Shown piece by piece: positions 26,499 to 35,048 of a stretch of 64,000 nucleotides of DNA. The stretch's first letter is position 1. Each line of letters starts with the position of its first letter. This DNA is from Spirosoma radiotolerans (GTDB lineage Bacteria > Bacteroidota > Bacteroidia > Cytophagales > Spirosomataceae). The translations under genes and the position numbers were made by a program. The notes under the pieces were generated by a model that was not told where the DNA came from, made no database searches, and saw nothing but the letters and a program-made list of their open reading frames with translations. The DNA is taken from assembly GCF_000974425.1 (NCBI RefSeq), contig NZ_CP010429.1:4511501-4575500 (forward strand). The letters are read 5' to 3'.

Positions 26499-27554
26499 TT
26501 AATACCTCACTACTTTAAACCGGGAGATGCCCCCGTTGAAGCGGATTGTCATCTTCTTGCTGGCCGTGTCGTAGCCAGGGCTGACAAATTGGCCTCCGCC
26601 AACATCGGTAAAATCATCTAATTGTTCCAGGTTAAGCGCCCCATCTTTTCTGATCTGGCAGCCAACTTCTTTAGGAATACGAACCGTAACGGAAGCGGCC
26701 CCCACATCTAATTTTATGTCGGACTGATCAGCTTTGGCACCCAGTTTTAAATCGAGATCGGCCGCACCGGCGCCGAGTTTCAGGCTTCTGACCGCATAAG
26801 CGCTTAGATCCAGATCGCCCTGACCAGCGCCGAGGGCCACATCCATTGTCCAGATCGGCGTTGCGTTCAGGTGCACATCCACCCGGTTTTCAAACTTACC
26901 ATCTTTTAAGTCGATGTTCTGTTTTTCCTCTGTTGGCTTTAGTTCGATAGTCGGAATGTGCGTTGTTGCATCGCGGTCCACTGACATGGAATACGTGCCA
27001 ACCGTCTGCTTCGTATCGGCTTTTATAAGTTCGGAGGTTGGTTCACTGATAAAAAACCGCCCGGCGCCACCCGATAATTTCAGCACGGCTTCCCGCGTGT
27101 CGCCTTCCATCGATTCGGAAAACGTATTGGTATGGGTTTCTGTCGTTTCCGAATCACGACGATCACGTTCAGACCGATAATCATCTTCATTATCGTTATC
27201 GCTGTCAGCATTACCGCTGTCATCGTCGTCATCCTCTGAATCGCTTTCATTATTGTTATCGTCGTCATCATCGTGATTCCAGCGCATATTAAACTCATCG
27301 CGGTCTCGGTTGTGCGACAGAAAGCCAAACAGAGTTGTTGGCACCGCTACGGCCAGCATAACCGTGGTAATGAAAGCTGCCGGATTACCGCGTCGCTCCA
27401 GAATCAGATTAACGCCAGCCAGAATGAGGAGCACCGGCCACAAATTAACGAGCGAATGCCAGTTTACATCTAAAACCCCTGCCCGCCGGGCCAGAAAAAG
27501 CACCCCCAGCGTGAGCAGAAAAATACCCCAGAATAACCCGTTTCTTCGTTGCAT
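26499..27554 (-). CDS. LiaF/toastrack-like membrane protein with acidic linker
   Basis: 351 residues. The N-terminal part has about four TM segments (residues 8-85: GLFWGIFLLTLGVLFLARRAG, NLWPVLLILAGVNLIL, FITTVMLAVAVPTTLFGF), typical of the LiaF/DUF5668 unit. Residues about 88-135 are an extremely Asp/Glu/Asn/Ser-rich linker. The C-terminal 200 residues are a repeating beta domain (LKLSGGAGRFF, VALGAGQGDLDLSAYAV, LKLGAGAADLDLKLGA, LDVGAASVTVRIP) like the toastrack domain that follows PspC/LiaF units. It is probably an envelope-stress protein working with the PspC gene upstream (101 nt). Confidence 0.82.
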   Translation of the reverse strand: MQRRNGLFWGIFLLTLGVLFLARRAGVLDVNWHSLVNLWPVLLILAGVNLILERRGNPAAFITTVMLAVAVPTTLFGFLSHNRDRDEFNMRWNHDDDDDNNNESDSEDDDDDSGNADSDNDNEDDYRSERDRRDSETTETHTNTFSESMEGDTREAVLKLSGGAGRFFISEPTSELIKADTKQTVGTYSMSVDRDATTHIPTIELKPTEEKQNIDLKDGKFENRVDVHLNATPIWTMDVALGAGQGDLDLSAYAVRSLKLGAGAADLDLKLGAKADQSDIKLDVGAASVTVRIPKEVGCQIRKDGALNLEQLDDFTDVGGGQFVSPGYDTASKKMTIRFNGGISRFKVVRY

Positions 27555-27579
27555 AAGACTTATTGGATAGGATATAAAC

Positions 27580-27653
27580 GATGTGTGGTGTAGGATATAT
27601 GATGTATAATTCGCTGTCGGATTAATTATATCATATACCCTACACCCTACATC
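27580..27653. repeat. Intergenic inverted repeat (about 30-bp arms)
   Basis: Arms 27580-27611 and 27624-27653 pair with a 2-nt length difference and few mismatches (gtgtaggatatatgat / atcatatacccctacac-like). It lies between the PspC and LiaF-like genes. Confidence 0.75.
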
Positions 27654-27655
27654 AT

Positions 27656-28174
27656 TTACAAGGTTCCGCTGGTTGGATTAGTAGGATCGTTTTGAGAAGG
27701 GTCGTTTTTGTACGGATCACTTTTATAGGGATCGTGTTGATTCGGGTCGAAGGGTGTCCGGATACGATCCCGAAAAATCAGCCACAAACCAATCGCAATC
27801 AGGATGAAGGGCCACAAATCGCCAAAGTCGATGTCGAAGTAGCGGTCAATTAAAAACATGACGCCAAGGAGAATCAAAATCCCTCCACCGAGGAGACTCC
27901 GGTCGGGCGAGGCAGGTTTATTGGGATTATAAGGGTTCATGAAAATAGGGTTTGCGTAAACGGTTGATTGAAGCACAGAGCCAGCCGAACGACGCTCGGG
28001 CAATGCGATCCACAAGATAACATAAATGATAATCGCCGGAAAGTGGGGCAGAAAAATCCCGATGACAAATAACAGACGCACCAGCGTGCGGTCAATTCCA
28101 AAATAATCCGCTATACCAGCGCATACGCCCCCAATCTGGGCCTGGTCAGCAATACGTTCTAAGCGTTTGTTCAT
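27656..28174 (-). CDS. PspC domain-containing membrane protein
   Basis: 172 residues. The PspC domain fills residues 1-65: ADQAQIGGVCAGIADYFGIDRTLVRLLFVIG, then a TM helix PAIIIYVILWIALP. Two further TM helices at about 94-140 (GGGILILLGVMFLID; WPFILIAIGLWLIF) resemble the LiaF TM unit. The tail is a repetitive hydrophilic stretch of DPYKSDPYKNDPSQNDP type. It probably senses membrane stress with the following gene. Confidence 0.9.
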   Translation of the reverse strand: MNKRLERIADQAQIGGVCAGIADYFGIDRTLVRLLFVIGIFLPHFPAIIIYVILWIALPERRSAGSVLQSTVYANPIFMNPYNPNKPASPDRSLLGGGILILLGVMFLIDRYFDIDFGDLWPFILIAIGLWLIFRDRIRTPFDPNQHDPYKSDPYKNDPSQNDPTNPTSGTL

Positions 28175-28322
28175 GGCTTCTAGTGTCTAAAACCGATGTA
28201 AACCTAGCCGATGAACACCTCCTGCAAAAGTAGAATAGGAAGAATGGACGCGCTTATGGATGGATGTATGTTTTCAATGATAGTAGGTAATACATAGTAG
28301 TGGATTTGGGTTTGCAGTATTC

Positions 28323-28362
28323 GGTTTACGGTGTTGACGCGCTCATGTGTATACCGTAAACC
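28323..28362. repeat. Short intergenic inverted repeat of the gtttacgg type
   Basis: Arms 28323-28332 and 28353-28362 (ggtttacggt/accgtaaacc) are exact. The surrounding cataaaccacaaacc wording matches the repeat at 6542-6636. Confidence 0.55.
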
Positions 28363-28396
28363 ACAAACCATAAACCGAGTACCATAAACCACAAAC

Positions 28397-29035
28397 TTAC
28401 TCCTCTTCTATCGCTTCGAGGATATCCATTAACTCGCCAAACTCTTTATTACCCGGTTGTTCTTCAATGCCTCCGCTTAAGGCAATCCCGCGCACCGCCG
28501 ATAATTCTGCCAGCAGTTCATGAACATTTTCAGCAGAAATACCCGTTCCCAGCAAAATGGAATACCGGGTCGTCTGCCGCTGGAGAAGTGTTTTCAGCTC
28601 ATCCTCCATATTAACGGGTCCATTGCTCTCAAGCAGTACGTAGTCAGCATTGGCCGCTCCCGTTTGGAGCAAGGTATCAAGCTGGTCGAGTGTCATCTGA
28701 GCGACATCGGCCCGAAGAATGAACCGGAGTTCCCTATCGGATGTACCCAGTGTGCTCAGGTAAGGAAGAAGAGCCGCTTCGTCGACCTGTAGCAAGTCGG
28801 GCCGGTATGTTTCCAGGAGTTGCTCGATGGATTCAGGATCTACCGACCGGGTTTCGCCAACAATCTGTACACCAGCAAGCCAGCCCCTTATTTCGGCAAA
28901 CTTCGTTGGGGCTACATAGTCTGGCGAGTCGGCATCCATCGAAAAGCCAAGCATGTCGACGCCCATCCCCGCGCAATAGCGGGCATCGCTGAGGTTCGTA
29001 ACATTCGAGATTTTAACCAGCGTTTTGAGAGCCAT
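28397..29035 (-). CDS. TrpF-like (phosphoribosylanthranilate isomerase family) protein, probably not a standard isomerase
   Basis: 212 residues from ATG 29033-29035 (MALKTLVKISNVT); the upstream ATG at 29188 adds 51 residues unlike the family. It follows the TrpF barrel: first strand VKISNVTNLSDARYCAGMGVDMLGFS, late phosphate-binding strands LLGTGISAENVHELL and GIALSGGIEEQPGNKE. TrpF normally has K-I-C-G at the first strand, with the Cys as general base; here it is K-I-S-N, so the catalytic Cys is replaced. The HG motif after VQL is replaced by VDE. There are no trp genes nearby. The activity is therefore doubtful. It is divergent from the first PadR operon. Confidence 0.8.
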   Translation of the reverse strand: MALKTLVKISNVTNLSDARYCAGMGVDMLGFSMDADSPDYVAPTKFAEIRGWLAGVQIVGETRSVDPESIEQLLETYRPDLLQVDEAALLPYLSTLGTSDRELRFILRADVAQMTLDQLDTLLQTGAANADYVLLESNGPVNMEDELKTLLQRQTTRYSILLGTGISAENVHELLAELSAVRGIALSGGIEEQPGNKEFGELMDILEAIEEE

Positions 29036-29127
29036 AGAAGCAGGTGGCTGTAAGCCGTAGTGAGAATTGTATATGACGGCAAAGGTACGGACACGTGTGC
29101 ATAGTCCTACGCACTTCCTGTTCGGAT

Positions 29128-29163
29128 TGTTCAGCTTCGGACAATAGTGTACGATTTCGGACA
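29128..29163. promoter_or_regulatory. Twin-dyad operator upstream of PadR gene 1
   Basis: Two dyads: TGTTC-N6-GGACA (29128-29143) and TGTAC-N6-GGACA (29148-29163), centres 20 bp apart, ending 98 nt before the PadR start. The same arrangement is present before the other three PadR genes. It also lies 93 nt upstream of the divergent TrpF-like gene. Confidence 0.75.
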
Positions 29164-29216
29164 ATGGCTGTTGGGCAAAACAGGCCAATCCAGATCAGAA
29201 AACCGGATTTGATGAT

Positions 29217-29231
29217 TTGGCAAAGCATTTG
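29217..29231 (+). promoter_or_regulatory. Conserved TTGGC-N3-GCATTTG element before PadR gene 1
   Basis: TTGGCAAAGCATTTG, 30 nt before the start codon. It is shared with the other three PadR operons at nearly the same distance, and is probably part of the promoter. Confidence 0.7.
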
Positions 29232-29261
29232 TTCTACAAAGGTTAATCTTATTCTTTTGGC

Positions 29262-29600
29262 ATGAAACGAACATACCTGGGTGAGTTTGAAGAAGTGGTC
29301 TTATTGACCGTTGCGGTGCTTCACGAAAGCGCTTATGGCGTGGCAATCACCGATGAACTGGATCGGCAAACGGGCCGATCGGTCAGCATCAGTGCCGTTC
29401 ATGCGGCCCTGCATCGACTGGAAGAGAAAGGCATGCTCAAGTCGCAGATGGGGGAAGCGACTGCCGAACGGGGCGGTCGGCGAAAGCGCCTGTTTACGGT
29501 CACGGCCCTGGGTAGCCGTGCGCTGCACGACATCCGGTCCATGCGGAATCAGTTGTGGGATTCGATTTCTCCGAATGCCTTACCAGCGATCAGTATATGA
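29262..29600 (+). CDS. PadR family transcriptional regulator (operon 1)
   Basis: 112 residues. The start MKRTYLGEFEEVVLLTVAVLHESAYGVAI is the PadR winged-helix N-terminus; it continues SISAVHAALHRLEEKGMLKSQMGEAT and ERGGRRKRLFTVTALGSRAL, the recognition helix and wing. It lacks the long C-terminal dimer domain of classical PadR (short, PadR-s2-like). Its stop overlaps the start of the first permease by 4 nt (ATGA at 29597-29600), so translation is coupled. It probably controls the operon through the twin dyad upstream. The inducer is unknown. Confidence 0.93.
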   Translation: MKRTYLGEFEEVVLLTVAVLHESAYGVAITDELDRQTGRSVSISAVHAALHRLEEKGMLKSQMGEATAERGGRRKRLFTVTALGSRALHDIRSMRNQLWDSISPNALPAISI

Positions 29601-32242
29601 ATTCTACATCTCTCGGCAACGGCCAACCACCCCGCTGGGCCGACTGGCTATTAGAATGGTTCTGCGCCCCTCACTTGCTGGAGGAAGTCCAGGGCGATCT
29701 TTATGAGCGGTTTGTGCGGGATCTTCAAACCGAAGGCATCCGAAGGGCAAATCGTCGCTATTGGACAAATGTACTCCGTTTTATTCGGCCCTTTGCCTTG
29801 AAACGGAAAGTGAATGACTATTCCCCAACTCCTTTATTCAGTCCTGCAATGCTACAGAACTATATTAAAATCGCCTTTCGTAACCTGACTCGCAACAAAG
29901 CGTATTCGACTATCAATATCATTGGTCTGAGTATAGGTCTGGCAGCGGCCATGCTGATTATGCTTTATACCAAAGATGAAGTCAGTTATGACCGCTTTCA
30001 TGCCCATCATCAGGCGCTTTATCGAATTACCAGCAAATCACTAACGCCTAACGGGGCAGTCGATTACTTACAACCTTATACAGGCATTTTTCCCGGTCCA
30101 AAGTTTCACGAGGGTGTACCAGAGATAATGACTTTCGTTCGGTATCGAGAAGACACGAAAGATATGAGACAGGGCACTGAGGTAAAAAGTCAGCTTATTC
30201 ACTTCGCAGACAGCAGTTTCTTTTCTATATTCTCCTTTCCACTGTTAACTGGCAATCCAAAAACTGCGCTACAAAACCCAAAATCGGTCGTAGTTTCAGA
30301 AGAGGTAGCAGAGAAAAATTTTGGTACCATAAATGCTCTTGGGAAGACATTGTTTTTTAAAGACGATGACAAATTTGAGCCTTATATCGTAACAGGAGTC
30401 GCTAAAAAATGCCCGCAGAATTCGTCAATTAAATTCGATATCCTTATGCCTATGGTAATCAAGGATGAAGATATGGCGAACAATGAAAATTGGTTCAGTG
30501 TCTTCATGAATACATTCGTCATTCTTAGTCCCGATGCTAACCTAAAAATGGTAGAGGCTAAAATGAACCAGGTTTATGTAGCTGACGCGCAGGAGAGCAT
30601 TAAATCAGTAGCTAAAAAGCTCGGCATTACGGGTAGAACGGTTTACTCACTGCAGCCATTTACCGACATGCACCTGAGCAAAGAATTACCAGCAAGTAAC
30701 GGACTTGTTGACGAAAGTAATCCTACCTTTTCGTATATTTTATCCGGTATTGCGCTGTTCATTTTACTGATTGCCTGTATCAATTTTATTAACTTAACTG
30801 TAGCCCGTTCCTTGAAGCGGGCAAAGGAAATAGGTGTCAGAAAGGTAGTTGGTGGGGCCAGAACCCAACTAATCATCCAGTTTTTAGGTGAATCCTTCAT
30901 CCTGTGTTTTGCCGCCTTTCTCTTTTCTTTTATGCTACTTGAACTGGCCTTGCCTACGTTCAATCAACTGGCGAATAAAGCTCTTTCACTCTCGTATTTG
31001 TTTGATATCAAACTGGTTGCTGGATACATCCTCCTATTCATGGTGACGAGCCTACTATCCGGGTTCTACCCCGCTCTTATTTTGTCAAGCTACAGTCCCG
31101 TTCAAACGTTATATAGCCGCGTCAAACTTTCTGGAAAAAACTACCTGCAAAAGTCATTAGTTGTGCTACAGTTTGCGTTAGCCTCTTTTCTAATCATTGC
31201 GTCACTCACTATTTATTCTCAATTTGATTACCTGACCAGTAAAGACTTAGGCTATAATGATAAAAACCTGGTCATAGTTGATAAAGCAAACTTAAAGCGC
31301 AGCGAAGCTAACCTTCTGAAAGAAGAGTTAGTAAAAAATCAAAACATCGTTGATGTTGCGCCTAAAAATGGTGGCAGGTGGGGTACAACCGCTAAAATTA
31401 ACGGAGAGACTCAAGTAAACTTTGATTACGAAACGGTTAATGAAGTCTATCTTCCCCTCTTGAAAATACCTATTTTAAAAGGAAGAAATTTCTCCACAGT
31501 CTTTCCATCAGATTCGTCCCAGTCAGTACTGGTAAACGAAGCATTTGTCAAAAAAGCTGGCTGGAAGCAGCCTATTGGCCAGGTAGTTGATTTCTGGTTT
31601 AGAAACAAAAAATATGCCGTAGTCGGCGTTGTAAAAGACCATCATTTTGAGTCGCTAAGTCAGGAGATAAAGCCTCAATTATTTACCATGAAACTAGGTA
31701 ATGATTATGGTAAGGTGCTTATAAAAATTAAACCCAACACCGAGACGGCCAGTCTTCATTTTATTGAAAAGACCTTCAAAAAGCTATTCCCGATTAGTCC
31801 TTATTCGTACGCGTTTATGGACCAGGAAAACCTTAAGCGATATGAATCAGAGGCTAAGTGGAAACAAATGATGCTCTTCGGAGCAATCCTTACCATTTTT
31901 ATTTCATGCATCGGCCTTTTTGGGTTGGCTACCCTGTCTGCCGAGCGACGAACCAAAGAGATTGGCATTCGGAAAGTGTTGGGCGCATCGGTAGCGACAA
32001 TTGTGCAACTACTATCAACTGATTTTCTGAAGTTGGTTTCCCTATCGTTCATTCTCGCGTTTCCGGCGGCCTGGTATGCCATGCAGCAATGGCTTAACAA
32101 CTATCCGTATCGAATAGGCATTAATGCCTGGATGTTTATCGCCACGGCTATCATCGCCATTTCCATAGCTTTTTTAACGGTCAGCTGGCAGTCCTTACGA
32201 GCTGCGATGACTGATCCGGTAAAAAGCTTAAAAACTGAATAA
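29597..32242 (+). CDS. FtsX/MacB-type double ABC permease with prefix domain (operon 1, gene 1)
   Basis: 881 residues from ATG 29597, overlapping PadR; an upstream in-frame ATG at 29555 lies inside PadR. Prefix domain at residues 10-75 (WFCAPHLLEEVQGDLYERF). TM1 about 104-124; periplasmic MacB_PCD-like domain to about 375; TM2-4 about 380-500 with the cytoplasmic loop RAKEIGVRKVVGGAR near 407; TM5 about 521-540; second periplasmic domain with VVGVVKDHHFESL; TM6-8 about 755-881 with RRTKEIGIRKVLGAS near 784. The body is visibly AT-richer than its prefix (20 of 60 G+C at 30301-30360 against 31 of 60 at 29701-29760). No ATPase partner is present. Confidence 0.92.
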   Translation: MNSTSLGNGQPPRWADWLLEWFCAPHLLEEVQGDLYERFVRDLQTEGIRRANRRYWTNVLRFIRPFALKRKVNDYSPTPLFSPAMLQNYIKIAFRNLTRNKAYSTINIIGLSIGLAAAMLIMLYTKDEVSYDRFHAHHQALYRITSKSLTPNGAVDYLQPYTGIFPGPKFHEGVPEIMTFVRYREDTKDMRQGTEVKSQLIHFADSSFFSIFSFPLLTGNPKTALQNPKSVVVSEEVAEKNFGTINALGKTLFFKDDDKFEPYIVTGVAKKCPQNSSIKFDILMPMVIKDEDMANNENWFSVFMNTFVILSPDANLKMVEAKMNQVYVADAQESIKSVAKKLGITGRTVYSLQPFTDMHLSKELPASNGLVDESNPTFSYILSGIALFILLIACINFINLTVARSLKRAKEIGVRKVVGGARTQLIIQFLGESFILCFAAFLFSFMLLELALPTFNQLANKALSLSYLFDIKLVAGYILLFMVTSLLSGFYPALILSSYSPVQTLYSRVKLSGKNYLQKSLVVLQFALASFLIIASLTIYSQFDYLTSKDLGYNDKNLVIVDKANLKRSEANLLKEELVKNQNIVDVAPKNGGRWGTTAKINGETQVNFDYETVNEVYLPLLKIPILKGRNFSTVFPSDSSQSVLVNEAFVKKAGWKQPIGQVVDFWFRNKKYAVVGVVKDHHFESLSQEIKPQLFTMKLGNDYGKVLIKIKPNTETASLHFIEKTFKKLFPISPYSYAFMDQENLKRYESEAKWKQMMLFGAILTIFISCIGLFGLATLSAERRTKEIGIRKVLGASVATIVQLLSTDFLKLVSLSFILAFPAAWYAMQQWLNNYPYRIGINAWMFIATAIIAISIAFLTVSWQSLRAAMTDPVKSLKTE

Positions 32243-32254
32243 TACTTACCTGTT

Positions 32255-34936
32255 ATGAACCGCTCAAACAAACCGCTCGAATCACCACCCCGCACAGCTG
32301 ACCGGCTATTGGAATGGTTCTGCGCCCCTCACTTACTGGAGGAAATCCAGGGCGATCTCTATGAGCGGTTCGTGCGGGATCTTCAAGCCGAAGGCATCCG
32401 AAGGGCAAATCGTCGTTACTGGGCAAACGTGCTCCGCTTTATTCGGCCCTTTGCCTTGAAACGGAAAGTGAATGACTATTCTTCACCAGCACTACTTAGC
32501 TCACTTATGTTCCGCAACTATTTTAAAACCTCGCTTCGCAACCTGACTAAGCATAAAGTCAGTTCGCTGATTAACCTCTTCGGGCTTACGCTGGGCGTAA
32601 CGGCCTGTCTGGTCATTTACCTGATTACAAATTACGAACTGAGTTACGATACGTTTCACCCGAATGGTGAGCGAATTTATCGGCTGGTGGGAGAAGCGCA
32701 ATATGGTAAAACGGGCGAGAAACATCCCGTAGGTTTCCCCCCGAATGCCGTTCCGGCCGCTATTCGAAAAGAAATCGCAGGTCTGGAAACCGTAGCCGCT
32801 TTTCACAACATTTCTTCCGAGGTGCTCGTCCCAAATGGGAAGGAAAAGCCGAAGCGATTCGAGGGCAACAAACACAATGAGATTGTGGTCGTTGAGCCGC
32901 AATATTTCGACATTTTCACGTATCAATGGCTGGCCGGCAACCCGAAAACAGCGTTGACAGAACCGTTTGATCTGGTACTGTCAGCCCGAAAGGCCCGTCT
33001 GTATTTTGGCGAACTACCCATCCAGGAAATGATTGGCAAAGAAGTCATTTATCAGGATTCCGTACGCATGCATGTAGCTGGCATTGTGAACGATTTCGCA
33101 CAGCCGAGCGATCTTGTCTTTACGGATTTCATTTCCTTTGCTACCATTCAGGCGAGCCAACTCAAACGAAGCATAGATCTGAGTCAATGGAACGACATTT
33201 GGTCCGCTTCGCAGGCCTTTGTCAAGCTCCCTGAGGGAACAACGCCCGCCCAACTCACAGCTCAGTTTCAGCGTTTTGGCAAAGCTCATTTTACGAAGGA
33301 AATGGAGTTGAAATTTACGCCTGCTCTACAACCCCTTTCTGACCTTCATTTCAATGATGATTACGCAGACAACTACTCTCGAAAAGCCCACTTGCCAACG
33401 CTTTACGGCCTGATGGGTATTGCCGCCTTTATACTACTGATTGCCGCCATCAATTTTATCAACTTATCGACGGCGCAGTCGGCACAACGAGCCAAGGAAA
33501 CCGGCATTCGGAAAGTGATGGGCAGTAGTCGGGCCAATCTGATTCTCCAGTTCTTGAGCGAAACGACGTTCCTGACCGTCGTGGCTGTTTTCCTTTCGCT
33601 GGCACTCGTCAAGCCGATTCTGATCGCGTTTCAATCCTTGACGCCCCAGGGACTGACGTTCGATTTGTTTAGCTGGCAAACAGTGGCATTCTTGTTGGCG
33701 GTTACGATAAGTACATCACTTCTGGCTGGGTTTTACCCATCCTGGGTGCTGTCTTCCTATGTTCCCGCCCTAACGCTGAAAGGGCAGACGTCAACTAAAA
33801 ATGGGCAAAAAGGCTATTTACGGAAGGGGCTGATTGTCTTTCAGTTTACGGTTTCGCTGGTGTTTATTATCGGCACACTAATGGTCAGTCGACAACTCAA
33901 TTTTATGCGAAACAAAGACCGGGGTTTTTCGACGAATGCCATTGTTTCCATCCGGCCCGGACGAGACGAAAAGGCCACCGTACTGGCGCAGAAGCTCAGC
34001 CAACTTGCCGGTGTTGAGCGCGTTACGAGGGAGTGGTTTCCACCAATGGGCCCGGCCTTTATGGTTACCAAACTAAAATATCAGGGCAAAAAAGAGATTG
34101 AGATGGACGTATCGGCCAAAATAGGCGACGAAAATTTCATTCCACTGTATCAGTTGCGCCTGCTCGCGGGTCGAAACTACATCAAGAGCGACTCGCTCCG
34201 GGAACTCGTCATCAATGAAACCTACGCGAAAGCTCTGGGATTTAAAAAACCGGCCGATGCACTGAATCAACTGCTTAGTTTCCAAGACAAAAAGTATCCT
34301 ATTGTTGGGGTAGTAGCCGATTTTCATGAACAGTCGTTTCATGAAAAAATTGGGCCCGTGTTCATCGGCTATATGCCGCAACGATCAGCAAATATTGGCG
34401 TAAAACTGGCCACTAAGGGCCGTCAGGTTAGCGATATGAAAGCCACGCTGGCCAGCATGGAACAACAGTGGAAAACGATCTATCCTGACAATAAATTCGA
34501 GTATACGTTTCTGGACGACTCCATTGCCAAGCTCTATGAGAAAGAGCAGAAAACGGGCCAACTCGTTAACACCGCCACCGCCATTGCCATTCTCATTTCG
34601 TGCATGGGTCTATTCGGCCTGGCCACCTTTACGGCCCAACAACGGACTAAAGAAATTGGAGTTCGAAAAGTGCTCGGCGCATCGGTGGCCAGTATTGTTA
34701 CCCTACTCTCGAAAGACTTTCTGAAATTGGTAATCGTGGCCTTAGTGCTGGCCTCCCCCATTGCCTGGTGGGCGATGAATCAATGGCTCAAGGATTTCGC
34801 TTACAAAGTCGACCTTAGCTGGTGGGTCTTTGCGCTGGCGGGTATTCTGGCTATTGCCATTGCGCTGGTAACCGTAGGGTTCCAAAGCATAAAAGCTGCC
34901 CTGCTGAACCCGGTAAGAAGTTTACGATCCGAGTAG
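32255..34936 (+). CDS. FtsX/MacB-type double ABC permease with prefix domain (operon 1, gene 2)
   Basis: 893 residues, 12 nt after the previous gene. The prefix (WFCAPHLLEEIQGDLYERF and KRKVNDYS) is nearly identical to that of the preceding permease, also in DNA, while the rest diverges. The first half has AQRAKETGIRKVMGSSR after TM2 (ALLI..INFINLS region), the second FTAQQRTKEIGVRKVLGAS. The periplasmic domain carries IVGVVADFHEQSF, so the DFH motif is present. It ends in LLNPVRSLRSE, the shared tail of the array. Probably moves or shears a membrane-linked substrate, as in MacB/LolCE relatives; the substrate is unknown. Confidence 0.92.
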   Translation: MNRSNKPLESPPRTADRLLEWFCAPHLLEEIQGDLYERFVRDLQAEGIRRANRRYWANVLRFIRPFALKRKVNDYSSPALLSSLMFRNYFKTSLRNLTKHKVSSLINLFGLTLGVTACLVIYLITNYELSYDTFHPNGERIYRLVGEAQYGKTGEKHPVGFPPNAVPAAIRKEIAGLETVAAFHNISSEVLVPNGKEKPKRFEGNKHNEIVVVEPQYFDIFTYQWLAGNPKTALTEPFDLVLSARKARLYFGELPIQEMIGKEVIYQDSVRMHVAGIVNDFAQPSDLVFTDFISFATIQASQLKRSIDLSQWNDIWSASQAFVKLPEGTTPAQLTAQFQRFGKAHFTKEMELKFTPALQPLSDLHFNDDYADNYSRKAHLPTLYGLMGIAAFILLIAAINFINLSTAQSAQRAKETGIRKVMGSSRANLILQFLSETTFLTVVAVFLSLALVKPILIAFQSLTPQGLTFDLFSWQTVAFLLAVTISTSLLAGFYPSWVLSSYVPALTLKGQTSTKNGQKGYLRKGLIVFQFTVSLVFIIGTLMVSRQLNFMRNKDRGFSTNAIVSIRPGRDEKATVLAQKLSQLAGVERVTREWFPPMGPAFMVTKLKYQGKKEIEMDVSAKIGDENFIPLYQLRLLAGRNYIKSDSLRELVINETYAKALGFKKPADALNQLLSFQDKKYPIVGVVADFHEQSFHEKIGPVFIGYMPQRSANIGVKLATKGRQVSDMKATLASMEQQWKTIYPDNKFEYTFLDDSIAKLYEKEQKTGQLVNTATAIAILISCMGLFGLATFTAQQRTKEIGVRKVLGASVASIVTLLSKDFLKLVIVALVLASPIAWWAMNQWLKDFAYKVDLSWWVFALAGILAIAIALVTVGFQSIKAALLNPVRSLRSE

Positions 34937-35048
34937 AGACGCAACCCTTTGCGTCTCCCATACGTCAGCAATACGGACGGCTTTAACTGTCTTTATGGCT
35001 AAAATAAGGTTGCTGACGCATGAGAGACGCAAAGGGTTGCGTCTCTAC
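34933..35048. terminator. Inverted repeat/terminator-like structure spanning two convergent stops (25-bp arms)
   Basis: Arms 34933-34957 and 35024-35048 are exact reverse complements (gtagagacgcaaccctttgcgtctc). Each arm is itself partly self-complementary (gagacgca/tgcgtctc). The left arm contains the permease stop TAG and the right arm reaches the stop of the minus-strand gene. The interior holds a further cgtcagcaa/ttgctgacg pair. It probably works as a bidirectional terminator, though no T-run is seen. Confidence 0.8.

Noticed and set aside
28397..29035. Calling this gene trpF outright
   Set aside because: The catalytic Cys motif is replaced and no tryptophan genes are nearby, so only family membership is supported.
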